Below are positions 1 through 10,893 of a DNA stretch of 64,000 bases, one piece after another. The notes beneath the pieces are model-generated. The model searched no databases and was not told where the DNA came from. It saw nothing but the letters and a program-made list of their open reading frames with translations. Made by a program: the position numbers and the translations under genes. Numbering within the stretch: position 1 is the first letter of the stretch; the number at the start of each line of letters is the position of its first letter. Source of the DNA: Oscillospiraceae bacterium (GTDB taxonomy: Bacteria; Bacillota_A; Clostridia; Oscillospirales; CAG-272); contig SVUH01000006.1 in assembly GCA_015063335.1 (NCBI GenBank), forward strand, positions 1 through 64,000, in the 5' to 3' direction.

Positions 1-119
1 AATCTGTGGTCAAAACATTTTGTCGGTGTCTTTTTGAAAAGGCAAACAGCCGAAAAAGTCAGTGTTTTCAAGGGGTTTCGAGCATTTGAAAAATCAAGAA
101 GCGAAAGCCGCCTGCATGC
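1..119 (-). other. Possible integrated-element end (attachment-side DNA)
   Basis: On the minus strand this follows the anticodon loop of a tRNA-Pro-like 5' half but does not continue the tRNA: no matching anticodon-stem 3' strand, T-arm or acceptor 3' strand can be read. It ends near position 1 with TTTTGACCACAGATT, which resembles the short repeated arm sites often seen beside tyrosine-integrase genes. I infer that a mobile element extends to the left of the window. No integrase is visible here, so this is tentative. Confidence 0.3.
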
Positions 120-157
120 TCCCAAACGTCGCGCGCTACCAACTGCGCCACACCCCG
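120..157 (-). tRNA. tRNA-Pro(UGG) 5' half, interrupted
   Basis: The reverse strand from 157 reads as a 7-nt acceptor 5' strand (CGGGGTG), a good D-arm (GCGC...GCGC), an anticodon-stem 5' strand (CGACG) and a loop TTTGGGA with anticodon UGG at 124-122. The next bases (GCATG) do not pair with CGACG, and no T-arm or acceptor 3' strand follows. The gene therefore appears to be cut just after the anticodon loop, a known crossover position for tyrosine integrases. A complete copy may exist elsewhere or at the other end of an element. Confidence 0.55.
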
Positions 158-240
158 ATTGTTTAATTATAAGTTTATTTTTTAGTTATGTGTTGCGCTA
201 TATCCTGATAAATTTTATTTTAATGCTACTCGCGCTCATA

Positions 241-269
241 ATTATATCAAAAATATTTTCAAAAGTCAA
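241..269 (-). promoter_or_regulatory. Sigma-A-type promoter reading toward the tRNA fragment
   Basis: Minus strand TTGACT (269-264), a 17-nt spacer, then TATAAT (246-241). It points at the tRNA-Pro fragment that begins at 157, implying the locus was once a normal tRNA transcription unit. The sequence between 158 and 240 is AT-rich with no gene that I can see. Confidence 0.6.
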
Positions 270-337
270 GAGGTATTTGAATTTTACGCTTTATTACTTT
301 TGCCGCGCAGAATTATTTATCAAGGCTTTATTTTATG

Positions 338-367
338 TTGACAGAAATACAGAATATATGATATAAT
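338..367 (+). promoter_or_regulatory. Sigma-A-type promoter for the 386 gene
   Basis: TTGACA at 338-343 and TATAAT at 362-367 with an 18-nt spacer, just upstream of the SD GAGGAAAA and the ATG at 386. It probably drives the genes at 386 and 1145. Confidence 0.75.
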
Positions 368-385
368 ATACTGAGGAAAAGTATT

Positions 386-1144
386 ATGGGGGGGAGTATG
401 TCAAAGAAAAGAATTGAGCGCAGTGACGTAGAGCCTATAGAGCTTCACCGCTCATACGGCGTGACCAAAAAAGAAACGTGGATCACACATCTTAACAGCT
501 GGCTTGCATCTGTTCTTGCAGTAATACTTATAGTGATGCTTTCCGCGGTCTGGATCGTCGGCATAGTGCTTTTGATATCTATGATGGGATATCTTGGTAT
601 ATTCCTTGCTATGGTCGCTTGTTCCGTGCTTATATATCTTATACCTATGCGTAAGCTTCGCAAAAGAGTGCGATTTTTGTTCCGTTTGAGGCGTACCTGC
701 AAAAAATACGGATTTAAGCTTACCTTTAAGAGAAATTTCTTTAGCGGCTTACGCTTTAATAAGCGGGGCTTGGATTTTACGGTAGACACAGGTAAAAAGA
801 TATGGTGTGTAAGATTTTTCACCACTCCGAAATATCTTTCCCACATTACCTTTGTTGACAAAAAGTCTATCCAGATCAAAACGGGTATCGTAAAGAGCCG
901 TCTTGGATTTGTACTTGGTCTAAATAGGTCTAAAGTCAAGCACATAGAGTACACCTTTGACGATTGTGTAGCTTCTACGGACAAAAAGATGGAAAAGGCT
1001 ATTTTGCTTAATCCCGTTCCGCACGACGTTTTCAAGAAGGATTACGACGGTGCAATAATACCTATCGGTACGGGTGAGCGTATTCACGGATATACGATAT
1101 TTTCGGGCTCGGGATTTCTTGAAAATCTCCGCCGAGAGTCTTGA
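386..1144 (+). CDS. Hypothetical membrane protein
   Basis: 252 residues, family not recognised. A charged N-terminus of about 35 residues is followed by two hydrophobic segments near residues 37-60 and 63-88, then a basic stretch rich in Arg and Lys (RKLRKRVRFLFRLRR) and a soluble C-terminal half. This suggests a membrane-anchored protein with a cytoplasmic C-terminal domain. ATG 386 is chosen because GAGGAAAA lies 5 nt upstream; the alternative ATG at 398 has G-rich sequence too close to it. The stop codon TGA abuts the ATG of the TraX-like gene, so the two are probably co-translated. Confidence 0.7.
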   Translation: MGGSMSKKRIERSDVEPIELHRSYGVTKKETWITHLNSWLASVLAVILIVMLSAVWIVGIVLLISMMGYLGIFLAMVACSVLIYLIPMRKLRKRVRFLFRLRRTCKKYGFKLTFKRNFFSGLRFNKRGLDFTVDTGKKIWCVRFFTTPKYLSHITFVDKKSIQIKTGIVKSRLGFVLGLNRSKVKHIEYTFDDCVASTDKKMEKAILLNPVPHDVFKKDYDGAIIPIGTGERIHGYTIFSGSGFLENLRRES

Positions 1145-1936
1145 ATGCGGATAAGTATAAGGGGGCTCGCATTGACAAAAACGGATTTTTTTAAAAGGCT
1201 GACCTTGAGCGGAAACGCTCTCAAATTTATAGCCGCCTTCTGCATGGTGGTCGATCACGTCGGCATCGTTCTTTTTCCTCGCGAGGAGATCTTTCGAATT
1301 GTGGGGCGTATAGCGTTTCCGCTGTTTGCTTACATGCTGGCAGAGGGGTGCGTGTATACGCGCAACAAGCTGAAGCATTTTCTGCTTATGCTTTCTTTTG
1401 CGTCGGTATGCCAGATAGGCTACACGGTATTCACAAAAGATACATATATGAGTATTCTCGTTACTTTCTCCATCGCTATTCTGCTCATATATGTGCTCGG
1501 ATTTTTCAAAAACACACTTTTCTCGGACAAGCATTGGATTTTTAAAATACTGACGGGCTTATTGTTCGTGGCGGCTTTGGTAAGCGCATATCATTTGAAC
1601 AAAAGCTTTGAAATAGATTACGGCTTTGCAGGATGTGTTTTGCCGTTGTTGCCAACTGTTTTTAGAAAGCCCAAGGGTGCTGACGGTAAGGCTTGGCAGG
1701 TGCTTGACAACAAGTACGTGCACGTTGCGATGTTTGCTTTGGGACTTTCCGTGTTTTCTGCCGCTACGGGAGGCAGACAGTGGTTCTCGCTTCTCGCAAT
1801 CCCCTTGCTTTTACTCTACTCCGAAAAAAGAGGAAAGCTTAAAACCAAGTATTTCTTTTATATCTTTTATCCTGCGCATCTCGTTTTGATCTACGGTATA
1901 GACGTTCTTATAAGTATTCTCGGGAGAGGTGCTTGA
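1145..1936 (+). CDS. TraX-family membrane protein
   Basis: 263 residues with about eight hydrophobic segments. The N-terminal signature of the TraX family is visible: NALKFIAAFCMVVDHVG followed by IGRIAFPLFAYMLAEG. TraX proteins are polytopic membrane proteins; the F-plasmid member acetylates pilin, while chromosomal Firmicute members are of unknown substrate. The start ATG directly follows the stop of the upstream gene with no intergenic space, indicating translational coupling. No conjugation gene lies nearby, so a housekeeping or envelope role is more likely than transfer. The function here is not established. Confidence 0.8.
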   Translation: MRISIRGLALTKTDFFKRLTLSGNALKFIAAFCMVVDHVGIVLFPREEIFRIVGRIAFPLFAYMLAEGCVYTRNKLKHFLLMLSFASVCQIGYTVFTKDTYMSILVTFSIAILLIYVLGFFKNTLFSDKHWIFKILTGLLFVAALVSAYHLNKSFEIDYGFAGCVLPLLPTVFRKPKGADGKAWQVLDNKYVHVAMFALGLSVFSAATGGRQWFSLLAIPLLLLYSEKRGKLKTKYFFYIFYPAHLVLIYGIDVLISILGRGA

Positions 1937-1986
1937 ATTCAAATCTTTTGGAAAATAATATAGTATATACATTTGGAGGTTTTAAA

Positions 1987-3777
1987 ATGAACATTACAGA
2001 GAGCATTAAGTACATTGGAGTTAACGATCACAAGATCGATCTTTTTGAGGGGCAGTACGTTGTACCGAACGGAATGGCGTATAATTCCTACGCAATACTT
2101 GACGAAAAAATTGCTATTATGGACACGGTTGATGCCGCTTTTACGCACGAGTGGCTCGACAATATCGGAGAGGCTCTCGGGGGCAGAACCCCTGACTACC
2201 TTGTAGTTCAGCATATGGAGCCAGACCACTCTGCCAATATTTTCAATTTTCTCAAGGTATATCCCAAGGCAACGGTCGTTTCTACGGCGAAGGCATTTGC
2301 CATGATGAAGAATTTCTTCGGAACGGATTTTGAGGACAGACGCATCGTAGTTACCGAGGGTGATACGCTCTCGCTTGGCGCTCACACGCTTTCGTTCGTT
2401 CTCGCTCCCATGGTACACTGGCCCGAGGTCATGGTTACGTACGACGTAAAGGACAAGGTGCTCTTTTCTGCTGACGGATTTGGTAAATTCGGCGCACTTG
2501 ACGTAGAGGAGGACTGGGCTTGCGAGGCAAGACGCTACTATATCGGTATAGTCGGTAAATACGGCGCGCAGGTGCAGAGCCTTCTTAAAAAGGCGGCAAC
2601 CCTGGATATCGAGATCATCTGCCCGTTGCACGGACCTGTCCTTACGGAAAATCTCGGATATTATATCGGACTTTACAACACGTGGTCGAGCTACTCCGTT
2701 GAGTCAGAGGGAATAGTTATAGCGTATACCTCGGTTTACGGAAACACGAGAAAGGCAGTAAACATGCTTTCCGAAAAGCTTAAGTCAAACGGTTGTCCTA
2801 AGGTCGTCGTTCACGACCTTGCTCGCACCGATATGGCGGAGGCGGTTGAGGACGCGTTCAGATACGGAAAGCTCGTTCTTGCGACAACCACGTACAATGC
2901 GGAAATTTTCCCCTTTATGCATCAGTTTATAACGGCTCTTACCGAAAGAAACTACCAGAACAGAACGGTAGCGCTTATTGAGAACGGAAGCTGGGCACCT
3001 CTTGCCGCAAAGGTGATGAGAGGCATGTTTGAAAAGAGCAAGAATATCACCTTTGCTGAGAATACCGTAAAGATCCTTTCCGCGCTCAACGAGGAAAGCA
3101 CGGCGCAGTTGAATGCACTTGCCGATGAGCTTTGCCGCGAGTATATCGCACAGAGCCCCGAAACGGCAAACAAGAACGATCTTACGGCGCTCTTTAAGAT
3201 AGGCTACGGTCTTTACGTCGTTACCTCTAACGACGGCAAAAAGGATAACGGTCTTATTGTAAATACCGTTACGCAGGTAACGAATACCCCCAACAGAATA
3301 GCCGTTACTATCAATAAGGACAACTATTCGCATCACATTATCAAGCAGACGGGAATTATGAACATCAACTGCCTTACAGTCGATGCTCCGTTCTCGGTAT
3401 TTGAGGCGTTTGGATTTGTAAGCGGCAGAAACGTTGACAAATTCAAGGATTGCGAGCCGCTTCGCTCGGATAACGGACTTGTGTTCCTGCCGAGATATAT
3501 CAACTCCTTTATGTCTCTTAAGGTAGAGCAGTACGTTGACCTTGATACTCACGGAATGTTTATCTGCTCCGTTAGCGAGGCAAGAGTTATATCCGACAGA
3601 GAAACTATGACATACGCATACTATCACAGCAACGTTAAGCCCAAGCCCGAAACCGATGGTAAAAAGGGCTACGTGTGCAAGATCTGCGGTTACGTTTACG
3701 AGGGAGAGGAGCTTCCCGAGGACTTCATCTGTCCGCTTTGCAAGCACGGAGCTGCTGACTTTGAGCCGATAAAGTAA
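1987..3777 (+). CDS. Flavodiiron protein with flavin-reductase-like and rubredoxin domains
   Basis: 596 residues. Flavodiiron proteins reduce O2 to water (or NO to N2O) in the cytoplasm of anaerobes. Domains in order: metallo-beta-lactamase-like diiron core (about 1-245, with ligands H76, E78, D80, H81 in HMEPDH and further His and Asp ligands), flavodoxin-like FMN domain (about 253-395), a flavin-reductase-like FMN-binding domain (about 405-555), and a C-terminal rubredoxin (about 560-596) with CKIC and CPLC knuckles. The start is ATG 1987 behind GGAGG 1975-1979. The rubredoxin and the reductase-like domain would let one chain take electrons close to NAD(P)H. Functional class and true electron donor are inferred. 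Confidence 0.9.
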   Translation: MNITESIKYIGVNDHKIDLFEGQYVVPNGMAYNSYAILDEKIAIMDTVDAAFTHEWLDNIGEALGGRTPDYLVVQHMEPDHSANIFNFLKVYPKATVVSTAKAFAMMKNFFGTDFEDRRIVVTEGDTLSLGAHTLSFVLAPMVHWPEVMVTYDVKDKVLFSADGFGKFGALDVEEDWACEARRYYIGIVGKYGAQVQSLLKKAATLDIEIICPLHGPVLTENLGYYIGLYNTWSSYSVESEGIVIAYTSVYGNTRKAVNMLSEKLKSNGCPKVVVHDLARTDMAEAVEDAFRYGKLVLATTTYNAEIFPFMHQFITALTERNYQNRTVALIENGSWAPLAAKVMRGMFEKSKNITFAENTVKILSALNEESTAQLNALADELCREYIAQSPETANKNDLTALFKIGYGLYVVTSNDGKKDNGLIVNTVTQVTNTPNRIAVTINKDNYSHHIIKQTGIMNINCLTVDAPFSVFEAFGFVSGRNVDKFKDCEPLRSDNGLVFLPRYINSFMSLKVEQYVDLDTHGMFICSVSEARVISDRETMTYAYYHSNVKPKPETDGKKGYVCKICGYVYEGEELPEDFICPLCKHGAADFEPIK

Positions 3778-3781
3778 GTAA

Positions 3782-5836
<2,055 letters not shown>

Positions 5837-5837
5837 T

Positions 5838-6398
5838 TTAAGAGGTGTATTCAAGTATTCCGTTATATATGCCTCTTGCGAAAAGCTCGGGGTTGTCACG
5901 CATTAAAAATGCGTCGCCCGGGTTGGTTATAAATCCAAGCTCTATAAGAACTGCGGGCATGGCGGTTTTGCGCAGTACGTAAAGATTCGTTCTTACCTGC
6001 ATGCCTCGATTTCTTTGCCCAGTGGCTTCGGCGAGGCTTGAAAGAATGTCCTCTCCAAACGAAAATGCAACGGACGGGCGAGTAAATGCAAAGCCCTCAA
6101 TGCCCGAGGCAGAGGACGATTCCGAGGCGTTGGTGTGAAGGCTTATAAAGTAATCCGCACCCCATTCGTTTGCGTCCGCCACGCGAAGACGCAGACTTGT
6201 GGTGTTTGACGTGCCTATCTGAGTCGTTGGAGTCGGGCGCGAAAGACGGGCTTCGTAATTCGGATTTGCGTTAAGGAGGGCGGCGAGCTCTATGCCTATG
6301 GGATATACGATATCCTGCTCGCGAAGACCGTTGCCTTCAGCACCTGCGTTGGGATTTTTTGGATTGTGACCTTGATCAATATAAATTTTTATTGCCAT
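5838..6398 (-). CDS. N-acetylmuramoyl-L-alanine amidase (Amidase_3)
   Basis: 186 residues. Zinc amidases of this family cut the bond between MurNAc and L-Ala in peptidoglycan. Zinc ligands are visible as H11 (DQGH), E27 and H88 (ISLHTN), with the catalytic Glu as E153 (IELGF). The whole protein is the catalytic domain; no signal peptide, membrane anchor or binding repeat is present, unlike CwlD, so how it reaches the wall is unclear. The ATG is preceded by GGAGAG. It faces ligA convergently. Confidence 0.88.
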   Translation of the reverse strand: MAIKIYIDQGHNPKNPNAGAEGNGLREQDIVYPIGIELAALLNANPNYEARLSRPTPTTQIGTSNTTSLRLRVADANEWGADYFISLHTNASESSSASGIEGFAFTRPSVAFSFGEDILSSLAEATGQRNRGMQVRTNLYVLRKTAMPAVLIELGFITNPGDAFLMRDNPELFARGIYNGILEYTS

Positions 6399-6475
6399 AG
6401 CTCTCTCCGTAAGAATGTATTCTGTAAAGTATATTCAGCGAGGAACGCATAAATTCACCCGTAAGAAAGGCGGTT

Positions 6476-7336
6476 TTGGTTTTGTATAGCGAAGAAAAAA
6501 ATAAAATCGTGGGCGGCACGCTTTACGTCGTTGCTACTCCCATTGGGAATCTCAGCGATATAAGTGAAAGAGCCGTAAAGGTTTTGTCCACAGTAAGCTT
6601 TGTTGCCGCAGAGGATACGCGGAACACACTGAAACTTCTTGGTGCTCTTGGTATTTCCGCATCACTTATTTCCTATCATGAGCATAACCGTATTGAGGCG
6701 GGTGAGAGGATAGCCGCGCGACTTTTAGCAGGCGAGAGCTGTGCATTGGTTACGGATGCGGGAACTCCCGCAATATCCGACCCAGGTGAGCAGCTGGTGG
6801 CGCTTTGCGCAGAGCGGGGAATACCCGTTACGAGCATTCCCGGTGCTTGCGCGTGTATCACGGCGCTCACACTTTCCGCTCTGCCAACGTCGCGCTTTGT
6901 TTTCGAGGGCTTTTTGCCTGTCAAGGGAAAGGAAAGGCGCGAGCGACTTGCCGAGCTTAAAGAGGAGCAAAGAACATTTGTTCTTCACGAGGCACCGCAC
7001 AAGCTGATCTCAACGCTTACGGATCTTGCAGAATCCTTGGGAGGAGAAAGACGGATAGCGTTATGTCGAGAAATGACAAAGCTAAACGAGGAAGTTATAA
7101 GATGTACGCTTGACGAGGCTCTTACATACTACGGTGAGAACACACCTCGCGGAGAATACGTGCTTGTCATAGAGGGGGCGAGTGAAACGCAAAAAACGCA
7201 AGCGGATATGTCACCAAGGGAAGCGATAGACTATTACATAGCGTCGGGGCTTTCCAAAAAAGAGGCTATCAAGGCGGCGGCAAAGCTGCTCGGTATTCCT
7301 AAAAACGATGTTTACCGCGCTTCAATAGAGGACTGA
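6476..7336 (+). CDS. rsmI: 16S rRNA (cytidine1402-2'-O)-methyltransferase
   Basis: 286 residues, typical length. RsmI methylates the ribose of C1402 in the ribosomal decoding centre with S-adenosylmethionine. The family signature GTLYVVATPIGNLSDIS is at the N-terminus, followed by AEDTRNT, a Gly-rich SAM site (DAGTPAISDPG) and a C-terminal helical extension. The start is probably TTG 6476 with AAAGG 5 nt upstream; a second TTG at 6482 is an alternative. The gene ends just before the inverted-repeat element at 7346. Confidence 0.93.
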   Translation: MVLYSEEKNKIVGGTLYVVATPIGNLSDISERAVKVLSTVSFVAAEDTRNTLKLLGALGISASLISYHEHNRIEAGERIAARLLAGESCALVTDAGTPAISDPGEQLVALCAERGIPVTSIPGACACITALTLSALPTSRFVFEGFLPVKGKERRERLAELKEEQRTFVLHEAPHKLISTLTDLAESLGGERRIALCREMTKLNEEVIRCTLDEALTYYGENTPRGEYVLVIEGASETQKTQADMSPREAIDYYIASGLSKKEAIKAAAKLLGIPKNDVYRASIED

Positions 7337-7345
7337 ATTTTTAAC

Positions 7346-7580
7346 AAGGGGCTGCTTCATTTCGCGCAGAACAAAAACACACGGAAATAGACATAAAAAA
7401 GATACCGCTTTATTATCAAGAAATTGATGGTAAAGCGGTATTTGCGGTATTTTAGGTAGAAATTCTTGCGAATTTCAATTTTTATGTGTGTTTTTTAGCC
7501 GCGTTTTGGCTCTCTGGCGTACCCTTGTACGCCGACGAGAACCAAACCACGACTTCTGCATCTAAATGACTCAGCCCCTT
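7346..7580. repeat. MITE-like element with terminal inverted repeats
   Basis: The 235-bp interval begins AAGGGGCTG (7346-7354) and ends CAGCCCCTT (7572-7580), perfect 9-bp inverted ends within longer imperfect arms of about 24 bp. Inside are nested inverted repeats: ATACCGCTTTA/TAAAGCGGTAT, an AAAAACACAC pair, AAATTCTTGCGAATTT and GGCGTAC/GTACGCC. There is no coding capacity and no clear target duplication. Its right end overlaps the stop codon of the minus-strand gene. It fills the space between convergent genes and could terminate transcription both ways. Confidence 0.6.
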
Positions 7581-7837
7581 TATTCTTGCGGCTCGTTATC
7601 CTTTTGTAATTCAAGAATCTCCAGTAAAAGCGCTCCGATAATAATTGCTATAATACTTATAAGCGAATATTCTATCATTGAGGCACTTGTTCGTATAAGC
7701 AAAGTGCCCGGAAGACTGTCAGCATACCATAAAAAGTGAAGTAATATGGCAACGAGGTGGCAGATAACCGAAAATGCGCCATATATTAACATTTTAAATG
7801 AAAGCGGTGAAACACCCAAAAATTTTCTGTCACTCAT
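7580..7837 (-). CDS. Small hypothetical membrane protein
   Basis: 85 residues starting MSDRKFLG, unrecognised family. Two or three hydrophobic segments (about residues 15-37 and 52-75) and an acidic tail ending NEPQE predict a small integral membrane protein. ATG 7837 is chosen because AAAGGA lies 8 nt upstream; an in-frame ATG at 7870 lacks a good SD. The stop codon lies exactly at the edge of the inverted-repeat element. Confidence 0.55.
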   Translation of the reverse strand: MSDRKFLGVSPLSFKMLIYGAFSVICHLVAILLHFLWYADSLPGTLLIRTSASMIEYSLISIIAIIIGALLLEILELQKDNEPQE

Positions 7838-7947
7838 AATATGTATCCTTTCTGATAAACTTGATTCCATAATAATTATACATCAAAGGAAATGTATTTT
7901 CAATGCAAAGTTTGAGGAAAAGTATGCAGATTTTTCCAAAAAAACTC

Positions 7948-7976
7948 TTTACTTTTATTTATGAATGTGGTAAAAT
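7948..7976 (+). promoter_or_regulatory. Promoter for nrdR
   Basis: TTTACT (7948-7953), 17-nt spacer, TAAAAT (7971-7976), about 55 nt before the nrdR start codon. Confidence 0.55.
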
Positions 7977-8037
7977 AATAGTGTTAAGGTATTTACAACA
8001 GACAAGAGAAAGGCTGCGATTTGCAGAAAAGAAACGT

Positions 8038-8481
8038 ATGAAATGTCCCGCTTGCGGAAACCCCGACAGTAAGGTAATAGATTCCCGCCCCATTGAGGAC
8101 GGAAGCAGTATAAGAAGAAGGCGTGAATGTCCCGCCTGCCAAAAGAGATTTAACACCTTTGAGGTGATCGAAACCGTTCAGATCATAGTTACCAAGAAGG
8201 ACGGCTCAAAGGAGCTTTTCGACCGTAACAAGCTGCTTTCGGGCTTGCTTAAGGCTTGCCAGAAGCGCCCCGTTAACGCGGAGGAGCTCGTAAACGAGAT
8301 AGAAACTGAGCTTCAAAACTCTCTTTCTAACGAGGTTACCACGGTGGAGATCGGTGAGATGGTAATGGATAAGCTCAAGGAGCACGATGCGGTCGCTTAC
8401 GTGCGCTTTGCATCTGTTTACCGCGAATTCCGCGATATTGAGACGTTTCTTACGGAGCTTACAGAGCTTAACAAGAAATAA
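8038..8481 (+). CDS. nrdR: Transcriptional repressor NrdR
   Basis: 147 residues. NrdR represses ribonucleotide reductase genes in response to ATP/dATP. The N-terminal zinc ribbon has two CxxC knuckles (MKCPAC and RECPAC), followed by an ATP-cone domain (about 47-137). The ATG at 8038 matches the invariant MKCPxC family start; an open frame extends further upstream but is not conserved sequence. No nrd gene is in the window, so its targets are elsewhere. A strong terminator follows. Confidence 0.95.
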   Translation: MKCPACGNPDSKVIDSRPIEDGSSIRRRRECPACQKRFNTFEVIETVQIIVTKKDGSKELFDRNKLLSGLLKACQKRPVNAEELVNEIETELQNSLSNEVTTVEIGEMVMDKLKEHDAVAYVRFASVYREFRDIETFLTELTELNKK

Positions 8482-8484
8482 AAA

Positions 8485-8522
8485 AAGGATCACGGTACGT
8501 TTAGTGCCGTGACCCTTTTTTA
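8485..8522. terminator. Bidirectional terminator between nrdR and clp
   Basis: GGATCACGGTAC and GTGCCGTGACCC pair around a short GTTTA loop. A runs lie on the left and T runs on the right, so it works as an intrinsic terminator for both converging genes. Confidence 0.85.
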
Positions 8523-10808
8523 TTTTACGGCTTGCAAAGAGGGAAGTGGATATATTTTTATACCGTCTTCTCCTATACTTGCGGTGAATACTGTCGTTGC
8601 GCGCGAGTCAAGCGTACCGTCGAGAAGCATTTTGCAAATAATATCCTCGGCGGTATTGCGTATAAGTCGCCGCAAAGCACGAGCACCCTTTGAGCTTCTT
8701 ATCGCTTGCTTTGCAAGAGATGCGGAAACAGAAGCGTCAAACTCCACCTTGTATCCAATATCGGCGGCTCTTGCGGAGAGCTCGCACAGCGAGCGATCGG
8801 CGATTTTTTTGAGGGATCGCTCGTCAAGCTCCTCGAAAAATACGATTTCGTCTACACGTTCCAAAAATTCGGGACGGAAATGCCTTTTAAGAGCTTCGTT
8901 CATTTGTTCTTTTTTTGCAGAGTTTCCGTTCGCACTTGAAAATCCTGTTATGCGGCAAGCGTCGGTCGTTCCTAAATTTGAGGTCATAATTATTACGCAG
9001 TTGCGAAAATCTACCTCTCGACCGCTCGCATCGCACAGCCTGCCGTCCTCAAGTATTTGCAAAAGCAGATCGAAAACGTCTGCATGCGCCTTTTCTATCT
9101 CGTCAAATAGCAGAACGCAGTAAGGTCTGCGGCGCACCTTTTCGGTGAGCTGGCCGCCCTCTCCGAAGCCGACGTAGCCGGGCGGTGAGCCGATAAGCTT
9201 TGAAACGCTTTGCTTTTCAATGTATTCCGACATGTCAAAGCGAATAAGGGCGCGGCGGCTTCCCAAAAGCTCCTCTGCAAGAGAGGTGGCTAAAAGTGTT
9301 TTGCCGACTCCCGTGTTGCCGAGAAATATAAACGAGCCCATAGGCCTCTGCGGATCACGAAGCCCAGCCTTCGCGCGGCGTATGACACTCGTGAGCGCTT
9401 CAATTGCCGAGTCCTGCCCGATCACCTTTTTGGCAAGCTCCTCGCGGAGCTTAACTATTGATGCCTTTTCACCTCCGAGCAGGCGGCTCGTTGGTATTCC
9501 CGTTTGGGTAGTCAGCACCTCGGCTATCATTTTTTCTGTAAGCGTTATGTGCTTTCCGCTCTTTTGAGGTTTTTGCGAAAGATTACATTTTGCGGCGGCT
9601 TCGTCAATAACGTCGATTGCTTTGTCAGGTAAAAATCTGTCGCTTACGTAGCGAGCGGACAGCTTGACAGCCGCTTCTATAGCGCCGTCAGATATTTTAA
9701 TGCCGTGATGCTCCTCGTATCTCGGGCGAAGCCCCCTCAGTATATCTATTGCGGCAGGAATTGATGGTTCTTCGACTAAAACCGACTGAAACCGCCGCTC
9801 AAGCGCCGCATCCTTTTCGATGTGCTTGCGGTATTCGTCGGGTGTCGTGGCCCCGATGAGGCGAATCTCACCGCGTGCGAGTGAGGGCTTTAATATGTTG
9901 GCGGCATCGACCGCGCCCTCTGCTGCTCCTGCGCCCACGATCACGTGTATCTCGTCTATAAATAATATCACGTCGGGGGATTTTTGCGCTTCAGCTATAA
10001 CGCCCTTCATTCTGTCTTCAAATTCACCGCGGTATTTTGCACCCGCAATCATTGAGGGAATGTCTATGGAGAGTATTCTCGCTGAGGCGAGAGATGCGGG
10101 AACTAGCCCCTCTGCTATACGCGCGGCAAGTCCCTCGACGATAGCAGTCTTTCCAACTCCCGGCTCGCCGATAAGGCAGGGATTGTTTTTTGTTTTTCGG
10201 GAGAGTATTTGTATAACGCGCTCCGTTTCCGCATCGCGTCCTACGGTAGGGTCTGTTTTGCCGCCTGCGGCAAGAGACGTCATATCACGCGAATAGAGAG
10301 AGAGGAGCGCCGAGGTGCGAGATTTTTGCTTTGTAGGCGCAGCCTCAGTCTCCTTTTCCTCGTGCGCAAGGCTTGACGTTCCGCGTCCTGAGCCGAGGTC
10401 GTTTATTAGTAATGACGGAGATATTCCTGCTGCCTCTATAAGCTTTAGCGCCATACAGCCCTCCGTCGTAAGCAAAGCGCCGAGAATGTGCTCCGTTCCA
10501 ACGTAGGTACATCCTCGCTTTTTGGCGAGCTTTCCGGACTCCTCGATTATTCGTTTGGATTCGGGAGTCATGTCAGCGCCCGTGGGCTCACACCGCTCTC
10601 CCTCTCCCGAGATCTGCACTATGCTTGTGCGGACAGTGGCGTGAGAAATACCGCGCAGGGAGAGTATGCGCGCGGCAATGCTCTCTTTTTCACTGCAAAG
10701 ACCGAGCAGAATGTGCTCCGAGCCTATATACGGGTGACCTAACTCTCCTGCCTCTTTGGCGGCATTTTTAAGAGTGTTTTGCGCCTTTTGAGTAAATTTG
10801 TTATGCAT
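8520..10808 (-). CDS. clpC: Clp ATPase of ClpC/ClpA type
   Basis: 762 residues. AAA+ unfoldase that feeds proteins to ClpP. Domains: two N-terminal Clp_N repeats (SEHILLGL and TEHILGAL), AAA-1 with Walker A GEPGVGKT (214-221), AAA-2 with Walker A GNTGVGKT (497-504), sensor and D2-small domain. A TGF tripeptide in the segment after MTSNLG could be the ClpP-binding loop. Between [12 protein letters not shown] and ITLTEKM only a short linker remains, so the coiled-coil middle/UVR domain of Firmicute ClpC is missing, making the architecture ClpA-like. No ctsR or mcsAB is adjacent. The symbol is by overall similarity. Confidence 0.85.
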   Translation of the reverse strand: MHNKFTQKAQNTLKNAAKEAGELGHPYIGSEHILLGLCSEKESIAARILSLRGISHATVRTSIVQISGEGERCEPTGADMTPESKRIIEESGKLAKKRGCTYVGTEHILGALLTTEGCMALKLIEAAGISPSLLINDLGSGRGTSSLAHEEKETEAAPTKQKSRTSALLSLYSRDMTSLAAGGKTDPTVGRDAETERVIQILSRKTKNNPCLIGEPGVGKTAIVEGLAARIAEGLVPASLASARILSIDIPSMIAGAKYRGEFEDRMKGVIAEAQKSPDVILFIDEIHVIVGAGAAEGAVDAANILKPSLARGEIRLIGATTPDEYRKHIEKDAALERRFQSVLVEEPSIPAAIDILRGLRPRYEEHHGIKISDGAIEAAVKLSARYVSDRFLPDKAIDVIDEAAAKCNLSQKPQKSGKHITLTEKMIAEVLTTQTGIPTSRLLGGEKASIVKLREELAKKVIGQDSAIEALTSVIRRAKAGLRDPQRPMGSFIFLGNTGVGKTLLATSLAEELLGSRRALIRFDMSEYIEKQSVSKLIGSPPGYVGFGEGGQLTEKVRRRPYCVLLFDEIEKAHADVFDLLLQILEDGRLCDASGREVDFRNCVIIMTSNLGTTDACRITGFSSANGNSAKKEQMNEALKRHFRPEFLERVDEIVFFEELDERSLKKIADRSLCELSARAADIGYKVEFDASVSASLAKQAIRSSKGARALRRLIRNTAEDIICKMLLDGTLDSRATTVFTASIGEDGIKIYPLPSLQAVK

Positions 10809-10893
10809 AAGAACCTACTTTTCTCTGTGTTTTCTTATGATTATTTGTCCGTATTTCTTTACTTTATTCACGCGCTTTATAACCTCTCGTATG

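Noticed and set aside
34..366. 110-codon plus-strand open frame at the window start
   Set aside because: It crosses the tRNA-like 5' half and its promoter, has no SD and has random composition.
1145..1936. TraX-like gene as evidence of a conjugative element
   Set aside because: TraX-family proteins are common on Clostridia chromosomes and no other transfer gene is present nearby.
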